Positions 1-8,631 of a stretch of 24,929 bases of DNA are shown piece by piece. The stretch comes from CALBPI01 sp039700805. Its GTDB lineage: Bacteria > Pseudomonadota > Gammaproteobacteria > Steroidobacterales > Woeseiaceae. Below the pieces are notes generated by a model. The model had not been told where the DNA came from. It was given only the letters and a program-made list of their open reading frames with translations, and ran no database searches. The DNA lies in assembly GCA_039700805.1 (NCBI GenBank), contig JBCAZE010000023.1:1-24929 (forward strand). Reading direction: 5' to 3'. The translations under genes were made by a program, and so were the position numbers. Positions within the stretch are counted from its first letter, which is position 1; every line of letters begins with the position of its first letter.

Positions 1-1125
1 CAAATGGGCCTCGCCAGCATCGTTGTAGCGATAGTTAAATTCCGTGACATTGCGATCACCAAGGACGCTGCAGAATTGTCGGAAACTGCCTGGTTCCTCT
101 GCGATGCTCACCGCAAACAGCGCTTCACGATGCTCACCGATCGCCGCACGTTCAGCGATATGCCGCAGGCGGTCAAAGTTTAAGTTGGCGCCGCAGACGA
201 TGGCGACCAGGCGCTTGTCGACAGCCCCGGTATCGCTGACCCAACGTTTAATGCCGGCGACAGCAAGTGCTCCCGCGGGTTCAACCATCGTTCGTGTCTG
301 TTCGTAAATATCGCGAATCGCGGCGCACGTCTCGTCAGTGGTAACAGTCACGATGTCGTCGAGAATATCGCGACATATCTTGTAGGTGAGCTCTCCGACG
401 CGTCTCACTGCCACGCCGTCCGCGAAAATGCCAACACGATCGAGAGTCACAGGCGCATCCGCTTCAAACGCCGCTTTCATGCTGGCGGCTTGGGTTGGCT
501 CAACACCAATCAGCTTCACGCCGGGGTTTGCCGCACGAATAGCCATGGCGATGCCTGCGGCGAGACCACCGCCACCGATGGGCACAAAAATCGCGTCGGG
601 ATTATCGGTTTGTTGCAGAAGTTCTGTGCCAATTGTCGCTTGACCTGCGATGACCAAGGGGTCATCGAAAGGATGGATAAAGGTGAGACCGCGCGCCTTC
701 GCCAGACGATGCGCTTCTGACTGTGCGCTATCGTAATTGTCACCGTGCAACACGACCTCAACAGGGTAGCGTCGTACAGCGTTCACTTTGATTGCAGGTG
801 TTGTACGGGGCATCACAATTACAGCCGGCACAGAACGCATACTGGCGGCTAGCGCGACGCCCTGGGCATGATTCCCTGCCGAACTACAGATAACGCCGCG
901 TGCTGCAGATTCATCATCTAATGCAGCGATTCGATTGTATGCGCCGCGAAGCTTAAACGAGAACACGGGTTGCTGGTCTTCGCGTTTTAAGAGCACCTGG
1001 TTACCGATCGCATCACCAATAGCTGGCGCGGGCTCCAGGGGTGTTCTCTTTGCAACACGATAAACGCGTTCGTTGGCCTGCGTGATAAGTGCCGGCCAGT
1101 CATAAGTGTTGGGCGATTCGACCAT
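1..1125 (-). CDS. ilvA: Biosynthetic threonine ammonia-lyase (threonine deaminase), N-terminal 375 residues; C-terminus beyond window
   Basis: PLP enzyme converting L-threonine to 2-oxobutyrate and ammonia, the first step of isoleucine synthesis in the cytoplasm. Reading from the ATG at 1125, the PLP-lysine motif SFKLRGAYNR (K58), the substrate loop SSAGNHAQG (81-89) and the phosphate-binding GGGG run (184-187) are present and in order. From about residue 335 the sequence (FAVSIAEEPGSF) enters an ACT-like regulatory domain. This points to the long, isoleucine-regulated biosynthetic form (about 500 residues) rather than the short catabolic TdcB. The frame is open to base 1, so the regulatory domain is cut by the window edge, not by mutation. 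I see no Shine-Dalgarno before this ATG. A -10-like hexamer lies only 6 bases upstream of it, so a leaderless transcript is possible. An intrinsic terminator separates it from the peptidase gene upstream, so it is probably transcribed alone. Confidence 0.93.
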   Translation of the reverse strand, partial: MVESPNTYDWPALITQANERVYRVAKRTPLEPAPAIGDAIGNQVLLKREDQQPVFSFKLRGAYNRIAALDDESAARGVICSSAGNHAQGVALAASMRSVPAVIVMPRTTPAIKVNAVRRYPVEVVLHGDNYDSAQSEAHRLAKARGLTFIHPFDDPLVIAGQATIGTELLQQTDNPDAIFVPIGGGGLAAGIAMAIRAANPGVKLIGVEPTQAASMKAAFEADAPVTLDRVGIFADGVAVRRVGELTYKICRDILDDIVTVTTDETCAAIRDIYEQTRTMVEPAGALAVAGIKRWVSDTGAVDKRLVAIVCGANLNFDRLRHIAERAAIGEHREALFAVSIAEEPGSFRQFCSVLGDRNVTEFNYRYNDAGEAHL

Positions 1126-1131
1126 GAGGGA

Positions 1132-1137
1132 ATTATT
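1132..1137 (-). promoter_or_regulatory. Possible -10 hexamer of ilvA (leaderless candidate)
   Basis: On the minus strand this reads AATAAT, 6 bases before the ilvA ATG, which would put transcription start at or next to the start codon. The best -35 at a 17-base spacing (TGTTCA, 1155-1160) is weak. The lack of a Shine-Dalgarno is consistent with leaderless translation but does not prove it. Confidence 0.3.
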
Positions 1138-1205
1138 GCAGTATTGCGCTGGACTGAACACTGTCGGGGTATTTCTTGATGCGCGCAACGGTTACTCATG
1201 TCACC

Positions 1206-1235
1206 AAAAAAAACGGGACCCGAAGGTCCCGTTTT
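1206..1235 (-). terminator. Intrinsic terminator after the M16 peptidase gene, UUCG tetraloop
   Basis: On the minus strand a perfect stem CGGGACC/GGTCCCG (arms 1225-1231 and 1214-1220), extended by A/T pairs, closes a C(TTCG)G tetraloop. It is followed by a run of eight T (complement of 1206-1213). It lies 21 bases past the peptidase stop codon and before ilvA. The A/T flanks on both sides mean it could also stop plus-strand transcripts weakly. Confidence 0.93.
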
Positions 1236-1255
1236 CATCTCATGTTGTGATCGTG

Positions 1256-3988
1256 TTACTCGACTGGATTACCATCCGCGTCGATCAGACGAATCTCGTC
1301 AAAGCCGAGCGCGTCGAGGCTATCACCGATGCGCTCACGATCGCCGACAACCACCCAAATGGTATTGTCGGGTTTGAGCATTCGCTGTGCCTCCGTATTC
1401 ACTTGATCCAGTGTGATCGCGCGCGTTTTCTCAGCGAACGTACCCCAATAGTCATCGGGCAAGTTGAAGCGTACGAGTTCTGCGAGCGAGCCGCTGACCG
1501 CGCCGATCGTCTCCCAACGCCCCGGCAGGGACAGCGTGTTGCCGTCGCGCACACGTGAGAGTTCTTCCTCGGTCGCCGGTCGGTCATCGAGAATCGCGCG
1601 TAACTCGCCACGCAGCTCGCCGATGGACTCAGCAGTCTTGTCCGTTTGTACCGGTGCGAACAACAGGAATGGTCGTTGTGCGGCAGCATCCAGAATGAAT
1701 GAGTAACTCCCGTATGCCCAGCCCTTGTCTTCACGTAGGTTCATGTTCAAGCGTGAGCTGAAGTCGCCGCCCAATACTTGGTTCGCCGCTTCGATAATCA
1801 GATCGTTCGGATCGGACTTCGGTGGTGCGACATGGCCTGCAAAGATCATCGATTGCTCAGACTGTGGACGATCCACGAGGTAGAGGATTTCCTTGTCTGC
1901 GTGTGCGACGGTGTCCAGCGTCTTACTGGGCACGTCACCGGACTTCCACTTGCCAAATCGTGCTTCGATGATTGGCTTGATCTCGTCCATCGTCGTGTCG
2001 CCAACAATGATCAATGTCGCATTGTTTGGCTTGAACCAATCGCTGTGGAAGCGTTGTAACGTGCTGCGATCAATTTGGCTGACACTCTCTTCTGTACCGC
2101 TGCCTGTCAAAGGCTGACCGTAAGCGTGATCTGCGCCATACATCAATCCAGGCATCAAACGTAACGCCATCGCCTGCGGTTGGGTCCGCTCACGACCGAT
2201 CGCCGCGAGCCGCGCCTTTTTCAGTCGATCGATTTCTGATTGCGGGAAGGTCGGATTCAGGACCACGTCTGCGTAGACGTCCAACGCATCCTCCAACGTA
2301 TCTTTGAGTGTATTCAGAGAGACAGACGCGGTATCCAGATTGGCGCCACTGCCAAGATTTGCACCAAGCATCGCGAGTTCTTCGCTGATCTCAAGAGAAT
2401 CGCGCTTCTTCGTCCCTTCATCCAACATCGACATCGCGAAACTCGCAGTGCCAGGAAGACCGGATTGGTCGGCGGCAAAACCTGAGTCCATCAACAAGTT
2501 GAAGCTCACAAGCGGCAAACCACTGCGCTGAGCGACGATCAGCTTCAAGCCGTTGTCGAGTTCACTGCGTTCGAACGCAGGGAATCCGACGTCAGGATAG
2601 CTATCTGGGAAGGGCAGACCGGAACGATCCGCGCCGGACTCGCTGGCAGCGAGGTCTGTCGGGAAAGGTTCAACGGTCAGCACGTAGTTGCCGCGCGTCA
2701 TCCAGCGTTGTGCAACGGCTTGTAGGTCTTTTGGTGTCGCTGATTCAACACGTTGAAGTGCTGTCTTGTAAAAATCTGCAGATCCACCGTAGACAAAATT
2801 CTCAGCCAGGATGTCAGATTTGCCGCCAAATCCGCCAACGCGTTCAGCGCCACGGACGAAGCCAGCTTTCACGCCGGTCTTGATGCGTTGCAATTCACTG
2901 CGGGTCGGCCCTTCGGCGATCAGACGCGCAATTTCCTCGTCCATCGCCTTTTCGACGGCCGCTGCATCACCACCCGGTTGGACAGAAGCCGTGACCAGAA
3001 TGATGCCGGCGATTTCGACGGCGAGAACGCTCGAGCTTACATCCGTGGCCGTTTGATCGTTGTAAACCAGTCGCTCGTAGAGGCGAGAGTTTTTACCGCC
3101 ACCGAGGATCTGCGTCAGCATTTGAAGAAGATCCGTGTCGGCAGCAGCCCACTCGGGCGCAGCCCACGCCTTATAGATACGTGTCTGCGGCACTCGATCT
3201 TGGAGAATCTCCCGGTGCTCGCCAACCAGTGTTGGGACCCACGCCGCATGCTTCGCGATCGGTGGCCCCGGCGGGATGTCGCCGAAATACAGCTCAGCTT
3301 TTTCACGCGCTAACTCAGGCGTGATGTCACCGGCAAGCACCAGCACGGCATTGTTTGGGCCGTAGTACGTTTTGAACCACTCCTTAACATCATCGAGTGT
3401 CGCAGCGTTCAAGTCTTCCATCGAGCCGATGGGTAACCATGAGTACGGGTGACCTTTCGGGAACATGCCCTTGATCAGGTGATCGAAGACTTTTCCGTAC
3501 GGTTGATTCTGGCCCTGCCGTTTCTCATTTTGTACAACGGCGCGTTGTTCATCGAGCTTGTCTTGGTCAATGGCGCCGAGCAAGTGGCCCATGCGATCGG
3601 ATTCCATCCAAAGGGCAAGATCAAGTCCAGTGCTCGGCACGGTCTGGAAGTAATTGGTGCGGTCGAAAGACGTGGTGCCGTTCTGACCCGTAGTGCCAAT
3701 TTTTTCAAACGGACCGAAGTACTCATCGTTGTAGTTTTCGGTGCCGTTAAACATCAAGTGTTCGAATAAATGCGCGAAGCCAGTGCGGCCTTCCTTTTCG
3801 TTCTTCGAACCGACGTGGTACCAGATGTTGACAGCGACGATCGGTGCCTTGTGGTCTTCATGCACGATGACGGTCAATCCGTTATCGAGCTCAAATTGGG
3901 TGTAGGGAATATCAACGGTCTGTGCAGCACCGATTTGACTGACCACAACAGTCAGTAATCCGGCCACAGCAATCACAAAGCGGCGCAT
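1256..3988 (-). CDS. Secreted M16 family zinc metallopeptidase (two-repeat, insulinase/pitrilysin-like)
   Basis: A 910-residue protein with an N-terminal signal peptide (basic MRR, hydrophobic core, cleavage probably after the Ala-Ala near residue 22), so periplasmic or envelope-associated. The first M16 repeat carries the inverted zinc motif HLFEH (H73, E76, H77), with the third ligand E155 in VVQNEKRQ, 82 residues after H73 as expected for the family. A second M16 repeat begins near residue 475 (SELDNGLKLIV). It lacks HxxEH, as is usual for the non-catalytic half of the clamshell. M16 enzymes of this layout degrade short peptides, but the substrate cannot be read from sequence. The start is supported by AGGAG (complement of 3994-3998) 5 bases before the ATG. 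It is followed by a strong intrinsic terminator. The upstream gene on the same strand is 426 bases away, so it probably has its own promoter. Confidence 0.92.
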   Translation of the reverse strand: MRRFVIAVAGLLTVVVSQIGAAQTVDIPYTQFELDNGLTVIVHEDHKAPIVAVNIWYHVGSKNEKEGRTGFAHLFEHLMFNGTENYNDEYFGPFEKIGTTGQNGTTSFDRTNYFQTVPSTGLDLALWMESDRMGHLLGAIDQDKLDEQRAVVQNEKRQGQNQPYGKVFDHLIKGMFPKGHPYSWLPIGSMEDLNAATLDDVKEWFKTYYGPNNAVLVLAGDITPELAREKAELYFGDIPPGPPIAKHAAWVPTLVGEHREILQDRVPQTRIYKAWAAPEWAAADTDLLQMLTQILGGGKNSRLYERLVYNDQTATDVSSSVLAVEIAGIILVTASVQPGGDAAAVEKAMDEEIARLIAEGPTRSELQRIKTGVKAGFVRGAERVGGFGGKSDILAENFVYGGSADFYKTALQRVESATPKDLQAVAQRWMTRGNYVLTVEPFPTDLAASESGADRSGLPFPDSYPDVGFPAFERSELDNGLKLIVAQRSGLPLVSFNLLMDSGFAADQSGLPGTASFAMSMLDEGTKKRDSLEISEELAMLGANLGSGANLDTASVSLNTLKDTLEDALDVYADVVLNPTFPQSEIDRLKKARLAAIGRERTQPQAMALRLMPGLMYGADHAYGQPLTGSGTEESVSQIDRSTLQRFHSDWFKPNNATLIIVGDTTMDEIKPIIEARFGKWKSGDVPSKTLDTVAHADKEILYLVDRPQSEQSMIFAGHVAPPKSDPNDLIIEAANQVLGGDFSSRLNMNLREDKGWAYGSYSFILDAAAQRPFLLFAPVQTDKTAESIGELRGELRAILDDRPATEEELSRVRDGNTLSLPGRWETIGAVSGSLAELVRFNLPDDYWGTFAEKTRAITLDQVNTEAQRMLKPDNTIWVVVGDRERIGDSLDALGFDEIRLIDADGNPVE

Positions 3989-4414
3989 GGCAACTCCTGA
4001 TGAATAAACATGAATATCGGCGCCGACCTCGCTCGGCGCGCGGTAAAACTAGCAGTATTGTGACGCAGATGTCCAAAATGTCGCAGTGCAAAAACACCCT
4101 GCGCGACAGCGCCAGTTGCGGACGGTTAGATTTTAGATTGCTGGCGCCGTCGCGATCTGTATTTCGCGGCTCGCTTGATCTAAGTGTTTGAATTATTGAG
4201 ATATCGATACGCGAGGCTGCGCTTATGCGTCTGCCACGTTGTTCATTCGTGAGGTGCTTTCGCGAGGCCCTGTAAACCGGAGACGCAATACGCGTTGTGA
4301 TGGTCGCGCATGGCTAAGTTTCCAGCGGGCGAGGTCTGATCGCAACGAACGCGCAGCACACGGCCGTGAAACGATGCGGTCGAATCCGATGAGCTAACGC
4401 ATCGCCGACTATGG
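3989..4414. other. 426-base intergenic region between the OppA-like lipoprotein and M16 peptidase genes
   Basis: The longest gene-free stretch in the window. Contents seen: the Shine-Dalgarno of the peptidase gene (3994-3998) and a GC-rich hairpin at 4020-4039. Short open frames (for example 4000-4191, plus) lack a Shine-Dalgarno and look random. I see no tRNA, no repeat array and no convincing intrinsic terminator for the upstream lipoprotein gene. Confidence 0.6.
4020..4039 (-). promoter_or_regulatory. GC-rich hairpin in the probable 5' leader of the M16 peptidase gene
   Basis: A perfect 7-bp stem (4020-4026 with 4033-4039, GCGCCGA/TCGGCGC) with a 6-base loop, centred about 40 bases before the peptidase start codon. 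No T-run follows it on the minus strand, so it is not a standard terminator. A leader structure affecting translation or RNA stability is possible but unproven. Confidence 0.35.
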
Positions 4415-6082
4415 CTAGTCGTTGTCAGCGAGGGTCATGTGGCGCGTGTAGACGCGATCCATGATGTTGGCATTGAATCCTTCGACGCGCTCACTCACCA
4501 AATGCTTGCTGGTGTAGAAATACAGCGGGATCATCGGATAGGCGTCGAGAAGCACTTGCTCGGCTTCACGAAGCAGTGCCGCGCGTTGCTGACTGTCAAT
4601 TTCTTTGCCTGCCTGATCTAACAGCGTGTCGAATGTCTCGTTGGCCCAGCCAGACACATTCAGTGAATTGTTGCCGCGGAACACTTCCAAAAAATTATTA
4701 GCGTCTGGGTAGTCACCGTTCCAACCGAAGCGAATAAGATCCCATGCCGCGAAGTCCTTACGGGTTTGCAGCATCACCTTCCACTCTTGATTGACCAGCG
4801 AGGCATCCACGCCCAGATTCTTGCGCAGCATATCTTGTACGGCGAGCATAATCTTTCGGTGATTGTCGCTTGTGTTGTAGAGCAGTTGAATACGCAGCGG
4901 CTGGGCTTCTGAGTACCCTGCCTGTGCATACAACGCGCGCGCCATGTCCAGTTGCTCGTCACGCGGTAGTTGCTGCCAGGCGTACTCATAGTTGTCGTAG
5001 CCCAGCATGGCGGTCGGGACGAAGGCATAGGCACCAGGATTCGTTCCGGATAGTACGACACTGGTTAATGCGTCACGATCGATAGCGATCGATAGTGCTT
5101 TCCGGAGACGCACATCATCCAATGGCGGTTCGGTCGTATCAATGCCGATGAAATACGTGCCGAGCGATGGACTAATTTCGAGCTGCGCTGGATAAGATTC
5201 TTTCAACTGATCCATTTTTGAGCTCGGTACTCTCGAGGTGATGTCGAGCTCACCGGCTTGGAACATGGTGAGTTCCGTTGTCGCGTCTTCGATCGGCAGG
5301 AATTCCACACGGTCTATCGCCACACTGTCAGCGTCCCAATAGTGAGGGTTCTTTTCAGCGACAAGACGGTCGCCGATTCGCCAACTGACGACACGATAAG
5401 CGCCATTGGATACGAGGCGATCTGGCCTGCTGTGCGCGTCACCATGTTCAGCAAGACTCGCACGGTGTACAGGGAACGTTGGTGGCGTCAACAGCAGATT
5501 CAGAAAGTAGGGCGTTGGGCTTTCTAGTCGAATCTCGAGCGTGTGCGTATCAGTGGCTGCGATGCCGAGCGCCGTCGGTGGCAGCTCACCCGCCATGACG
5601 GCGGTCGCGTTGACGATCGGTGCGAGTGATGATGCGTACGTACTGTTGGTTGCCGGGTCGAGTGTGCGGCGAAAGCTAGCCGCAAAATCTTCAGCCACCA
5701 AAGGGTCACCGTTGGACCACCGCGCATCTTCTCGCAACTGAAACAAATAAGTTTTACCGTCATCGAGTATTTCCCAGGACGCTGCAACGCCTGGTTCACG
5801 TTCGCCGTCACGTGATTCTCGCAATAGTCCTTCAAACAGGTCGCGCATGACGTTATTGGTCGTCAGGCCTTCGGCTTGCGCTGGATCGAGTGTTGTTGGC
5901 TCGGCAAGGTTGCCGCGACGCAACACACTGACCGATGGCGAGTCGATTCCTGCGGTTGATTCACTCGGGTCGTCGGATTGACGTTTGGTACAAGCAAACA
6001 AGGTTGCTATTGCCAACGCGGATACGAGGGCAATCGCCGGTAGGCGTTGTGTCAACGAATGCATGTTGGTGGCGCCGTTCAT
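4415..6082 (-). CDS. OppA/MppA-like peptide ABC transporter substrate-binding lipoprotein (SBP family 5)
   Basis: A 555-residue protein with a lipoprotein signal: hydrophobic ALVSALAIATLFAC, lipobox LFA-C with C31 as the lipidated cysteine. The rest is a full-length family 5 solute-binding protein: LAEPTTLDPAQ near residue 60, a middle segment RLVSNGAYRVVSW, the hallmark VRLRKALSIAIDRDAL, and a C-terminal YPMIPLYFYTSKHLVS resembling OppA of oligopeptide uptake. It would capture peptides in the periplasm for an inner-membrane permease. No permease or ATPase gene lies within the window, so it is an orphan here and may use a transporter elsewhere or serve in murein-peptide recycling like MppA. 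The ATG at 6082 is favoured over the in-frame ATG at 6064, because AGGGG (complement of 6089-6093) lies 6 bases upstream. Confidence 0.9.
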   Translation of the reverse strand: MNGATNMHSLTQRLPAIALVSALAIATLFACTKRQSDDPSESTAGIDSPSVSVLRRGNLAEPTTLDPAQAEGLTTNNVMRDLFEGLLRESRDGEREPGVAASWEILDDGKTYLFQLREDARWSNGDPLVAEDFAASFRRTLDPATNSTYASSLAPIVNATAVMAGELPPTALGIAATDTHTLEIRLESPTPYFLNLLLTPPTFPVHRASLAEHGDAHSRPDRLVSNGAYRVVSWRIGDRLVAEKNPHYWDADSVAIDRVEFLPIEDATTELTMFQAGELDITSRVPSSKMDQLKESYPAQLEISPSLGTYFIGIDTTEPPLDDVRLRKALSIAIDRDALTSVVLSGTNPGAYAFVPTAMLGYDNYEYAWQQLPRDEQLDMARALYAQAGYSEAQPLRIQLLYNTSDNHRKIMLAVQDMLRKNLGVDASLVNQEWKVMLQTRKDFAAWDLIRFGWNGDYPDANNFLEVFRGNNSLNVSGWANETFDTLLDQAGKEIDSQQRAALLREAEQVLLDAYPMIPLYFYTSKHLVSERVEGFNANIMDRVYTRHMTLADND

Positions 6083-6232
6083 TTAAGGCCCCTGTAAACT
6101 CGTTTTCAGGGCGAGATACTCGCACAGAGCGGTGGGACGAGTCCAAACCCGCGATGGCCGAATGTGCTGTGGCTCAACAGCCGTGGCGTACCGATGGGCC
6201 TGATCTGACTGGCATGCCGGCAGTGAGCGGCG

Positions 6233-6238
6233 CATAAT
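6233..6238 (+). promoter_or_regulatory. Possible -10 hexamer of the pip-dihydroorotase operon (leaderless candidate)
   Basis: CATAAT (five of six to consensus) lies 6 bases before the pip ATG. Transcription would start at about the start codon, and no Shine-Dalgarno is visible. No good -35 lies at 16-18 bases. The GC palindrome GGCATGCC (6211-6218) sits where a -35 or operator would be. Confidence 0.35.
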
Positions 6239-6244
6239 TTAGCC

Positions 6245-7213
6245 ATGGCTAATAATTCTCAACCGCCGCGGGCGCTCTACCCGCAAATAGAGCCCTATCA
6301 TACCGGCATGCTCGATGTTGGGGACGGGCATAAACTCTACTACGAACAATCTGGAAACCCGAATGGTAAACCCGTCATCGCGCTGCACGGCGGCCCTGGT
6401 GGCGGCAGTAACGGCGGGATGCGGCGTTTTTTCAATCCCGACGTTTATCGCATCATTCTCTTGGATCAGCGGGGTGCCGGCAAAAGTACACCGCATGCCT
6501 CGCTAGAGAACAACACGACGTGGGATTTGGTTGGCGATATCGAAATCTTGCGTGAGGCATTAGAGATTCGCCGTTGGCAGGTGTTTGGCGGCTCATGGGG
6601 GAGTACCTTGTCGTTGGCCTATGCCGAGACGCATCCAGAGCGAGTCACAGAGCTCGTGCTTCGTGGCATTTTTATGCTCCGGCCGAAAGAGATTCGTTGG
6701 TTCTATCAACATGGCGCTAGCGAGATTTTTCCGGATCGATGGGAGCACTATGTGGCACCGATTCCGGAAGCAGAACGCGGCGATATGTTATCGGCCTATC
6801 ATCAAAGACTGATCTCTGAGGATGAGACGGTACGTCTTGAGGCTGCACGTGCTTGGTCTGTGTGGGAGGGTTCAACAAGCTTCTTAAGACCGGATCCGGT
6901 GGCGACCGATGCGTTCGGCGAACCCGATCATGCGCTAGCGATGGCCCGCATCGAATGTCATTACTTTGTGAACGACGGCTTTATGAAACCGGGGCAGTTG
7001 ATTGAGAATATTGATCGCGTCCGAAATATTCCGGCCATCATTGTTCAGGGTCGATACGATGTTGTCTGCCCGATGATCTCGGCTTGGGAGCTGCATAAGG
7101 CCTGGCCGGAATCACAATTAAAGATCATTGACGACGCCGGTCACTCGGCATTCGAGCCCGGTAATGCCGGCGCATTGGTCGAAGCTACTGATCACTTTGC
7201 CGGAGGCTATTGA
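6245..7213 (+). CDS. pip: Prolyl iminopeptidase (alpha/beta-hydrolase, peptidase family S33)
   Basis: A 322-residue cytoplasmic exopeptidase that releases N-terminal proline from peptides. The oxyanion-hole segment HGGPGGGSNGG (48-58), the nucleophile elbow GGSWGS with S117, the acid in GRYDVVCP (D272) and the base in DDAGHSAFEP (H300) give a complete catalytic triad. DQRGAGKS (75-82) is also typical of this family. Length matches the usual 310-320 residues. It has no signal peptide. The stop codon overlaps the start of the dihydroorotase gene (TGATG), so the two are co-transcribed and translationally coupled. The biochemical link to pyrimidine synthesis is not obvious. A -10-like CATAAT sits immediately before the ATG. 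Confidence 0.94.
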   Translation: MANNSQPPRALYPQIEPYHTGMLDVGDGHKLYYEQSGNPNGKPVIALHGGPGGGSNGGMRRFFNPDVYRIILLDQRGAGKSTPHASLENNTTWDLVGDIEILREALEIRRWQVFGGSWGSTLSLAYAETHPERVTELVLRGIFMLRPKEIRWFYQHGASEIFPDRWEHYVAPIPEAERGDMLSAYHQRLISEDETVRLEAARAWSVWEGSTSFLRPDPVATDAFGEPDHALAMARIECHYFVNDGFMKPGQLIENIDRVRNIPAIIVQGRYDVVCPMISAWELHKAWPESQLKIIDDAGHSAFEPGNAGALVEATDHFAGGY

Positions 7214-8556
7214 TGAATACAAAGACCTTATTCAAGGGGGCGACACTGATCAACGAAGGCGCGGCGTTCGCCGGTGATCTCTTGGTTGTTGATGATCGTA
7301 TCGAATCGATCGCGGATGATATCAGTGCCGACGAGCACACCGAGGTCATCGAGTGCGAAGGTCAATACCTGATACCAGGCATGATCGACGATCAGGTGCA
7401 TTTTCGCGAGCCGGGGCTGACCAAGAAGGGTGATTTGACGAGTGAGTCTCGCGCCTCGGTTGCCGGTGGTACGACGAGCTTTATGGACATGCCCAACGTC
7501 AATCCCTCCACAATTACGCGTGATGCTTTGGCCGACAAATACACGCTCGCTGAAGGAAGATGCCACGCGAACTATGCATTCTATTTCGGGGCCACGAACG
7601 ACAACATCGACGAGATTCGTCGCCTCAAACCAGAAGAGGCCTGTGGTATCAAGGCATTCATGGGCGCTTCTACGGGCAGTCTGTTGGTCGATGACGCGGA
7701 AGCGTTGCGCTTATTGTTCAGAGATGCGCCGATCTTGGTGGTGACGCACTGTGAAGACTCTCCGACAATTTGGGCGAATGAGCGCGAGGCGCGTGAACGC
7801 TACGGTGACGCGGTGCCTATCGCAGAGCATCCGCGAATCCGATCTGCAGCTGCCTGTTTGAAATCATCAACGCTAGCGACCGGATTGGCCCGTGAGTTCG
7901 ATGCCCGATTGCATGTTCTACACCTGACAACAGCCGATGAGATGGTGCTGTTCGATGCGGGGCATCGGAGTGAAAAACGTGTCACCGCTGAGGTGTGTAT
8001 TCACCACTTATGGTTTGATGAATCGGACTATGAAGCATTGGGTACACGTATCAAATGCAATCCCGCGATCAAAACCCGTGCCGATCGTGACGCACTGAGG
8101 GAGGCGCTGCGCATCGGTAAACTCGATGTGATCGCCACTGACCATGCGCCGCACTTGCTGGAAGAAAAGGCGGGTCACTATTTCGCAGCGCCTGCTGGCT
8201 TACCACTGACGCAACACGCGCTCCTGTGTGCGTTAGAGCTCGCGAAAGAAGCAGACTTCGATTTGCCATTCATTGTCGACAAAGTCACGCACGCGCCTGC
8301 CGACCTTTATGGTATCGGTGATCGCGGCTACCTTCGAGAAGGCTATTTCGCGGATTTGGTGCTGCTAGATCCGAACGGCAGTACGGAATCAAATGATGAA
8401 TCGTCCATCGCAAAATGCGGTTGGACACCGTTTGTTAATCAAACATTTGGGCACCGCATAGCGGCGACTTATGTGAACGGCGGTTTGGCGTTCGATGGCA
8501 CCCATGTGCTGGATCAGCGTCATGGCAAACGTCTGATGACGCATTCCGCGCGCTGA
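7213..8556 (+). CDS. Dihydroorotase, DDQVHFREPG subfamily (amidohydrolase)
   Basis: Third step of de novo pyrimidine synthesis: reversible cyclisation of N-carbamoyl-L-aspartate to dihydroorotate. Amidohydrolase landmarks, numbered from the ATG at 7213: DDQVHFREPG (59-68), the probable carboxylated lysine K147 in GIKAFMGAST, H179 in VVTHCED, H234/H237 in LHVLHLTT, and D310 in ATDHAPH. The first His of the usual HxH metal pair is Gln (Q61). I recall this as a trait of a dihydroorotase subfamily found in Bacteroidetes and some Proteobacteria rather than a defect, but activity should not be assumed. The ATG at 7213 is chosen over the TTG at 7210, because GGAGG (7202-7206) lies 6 bases before it. 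It overlaps the pip stop codon. A hydantoinase-like role is less likely given the FREPG and FMGAST motifs. Confidence 0.87.
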   Translation: MNTKTLFKGATLINEGAAFAGDLLVVDDRIESIADDISADEHTEVIECEGQYLIPGMIDDQVHFREPGLTKKGDLTSESRASVAGGTTSFMDMPNVNPSTITRDALADKYTLAEGRCHANYAFYFGATNDNIDEIRRLKPEEACGIKAFMGASTGSLLVDDAEALRLLFRDAPILVVTHCEDSPTIWANEREARERYGDAVPIAEHPRIRSAAACLKSSTLATGLAREFDARLHVLHLTTADEMVLFDAGHRSEKRVTAEVCIHHLWFDESDYEALGTRIKCNPAIKTRADRDALREALRIGKLDVIATDHAPHLLEEKAGHYFAAPAGLPLTQHALLCALELAKEADFDLPFIVDKVTHAPADLYGIGDRGYLREGYFADLVLLDPNGSTESNDESSIAKCGWTPFVNQTFGHRIAATYVNGGLAFDGTHVLDQRHGKRLMTHSAR

Positions 8557-8631
8557 GATTGCCAAAAAAGGTTTCCCCGGCAAGGATCAGAGAGTAAGCT
8601 CAAGACTACAACATGGGACACCGGGGGATAC

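Noticed and set aside
1..1125. Threonine ammonia-lyase as truncated pseudogene
   Set aside because: The frame runs intact to the window edge with all catalytic motifs; the missing part is simply outside the window.
2753..3313. 186-codon open frame on the plus strand
   Set aside because: Antisense inside the M16 peptidase gene, whose motifs are clear; no domain or start signal.
4000..4191. 63-codon plus-strand open frame in the longest intergenic gap
   Set aside because: No Shine-Dalgarno, basic low-information sequence, and it overlaps the leader of the peptidase gene.
6205..6210. CTGACT as -35 for pip
   Set aside because: Spacing of 22 bases to the CATAAT hexamer is too long for a sigma-70 promoter.
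8560..8583. Possible terminator after dihydroorotase (TTGCC...GGCAA)
   Set aside because: Only a 5-bp stem with a 14-base loop and no following T-run.
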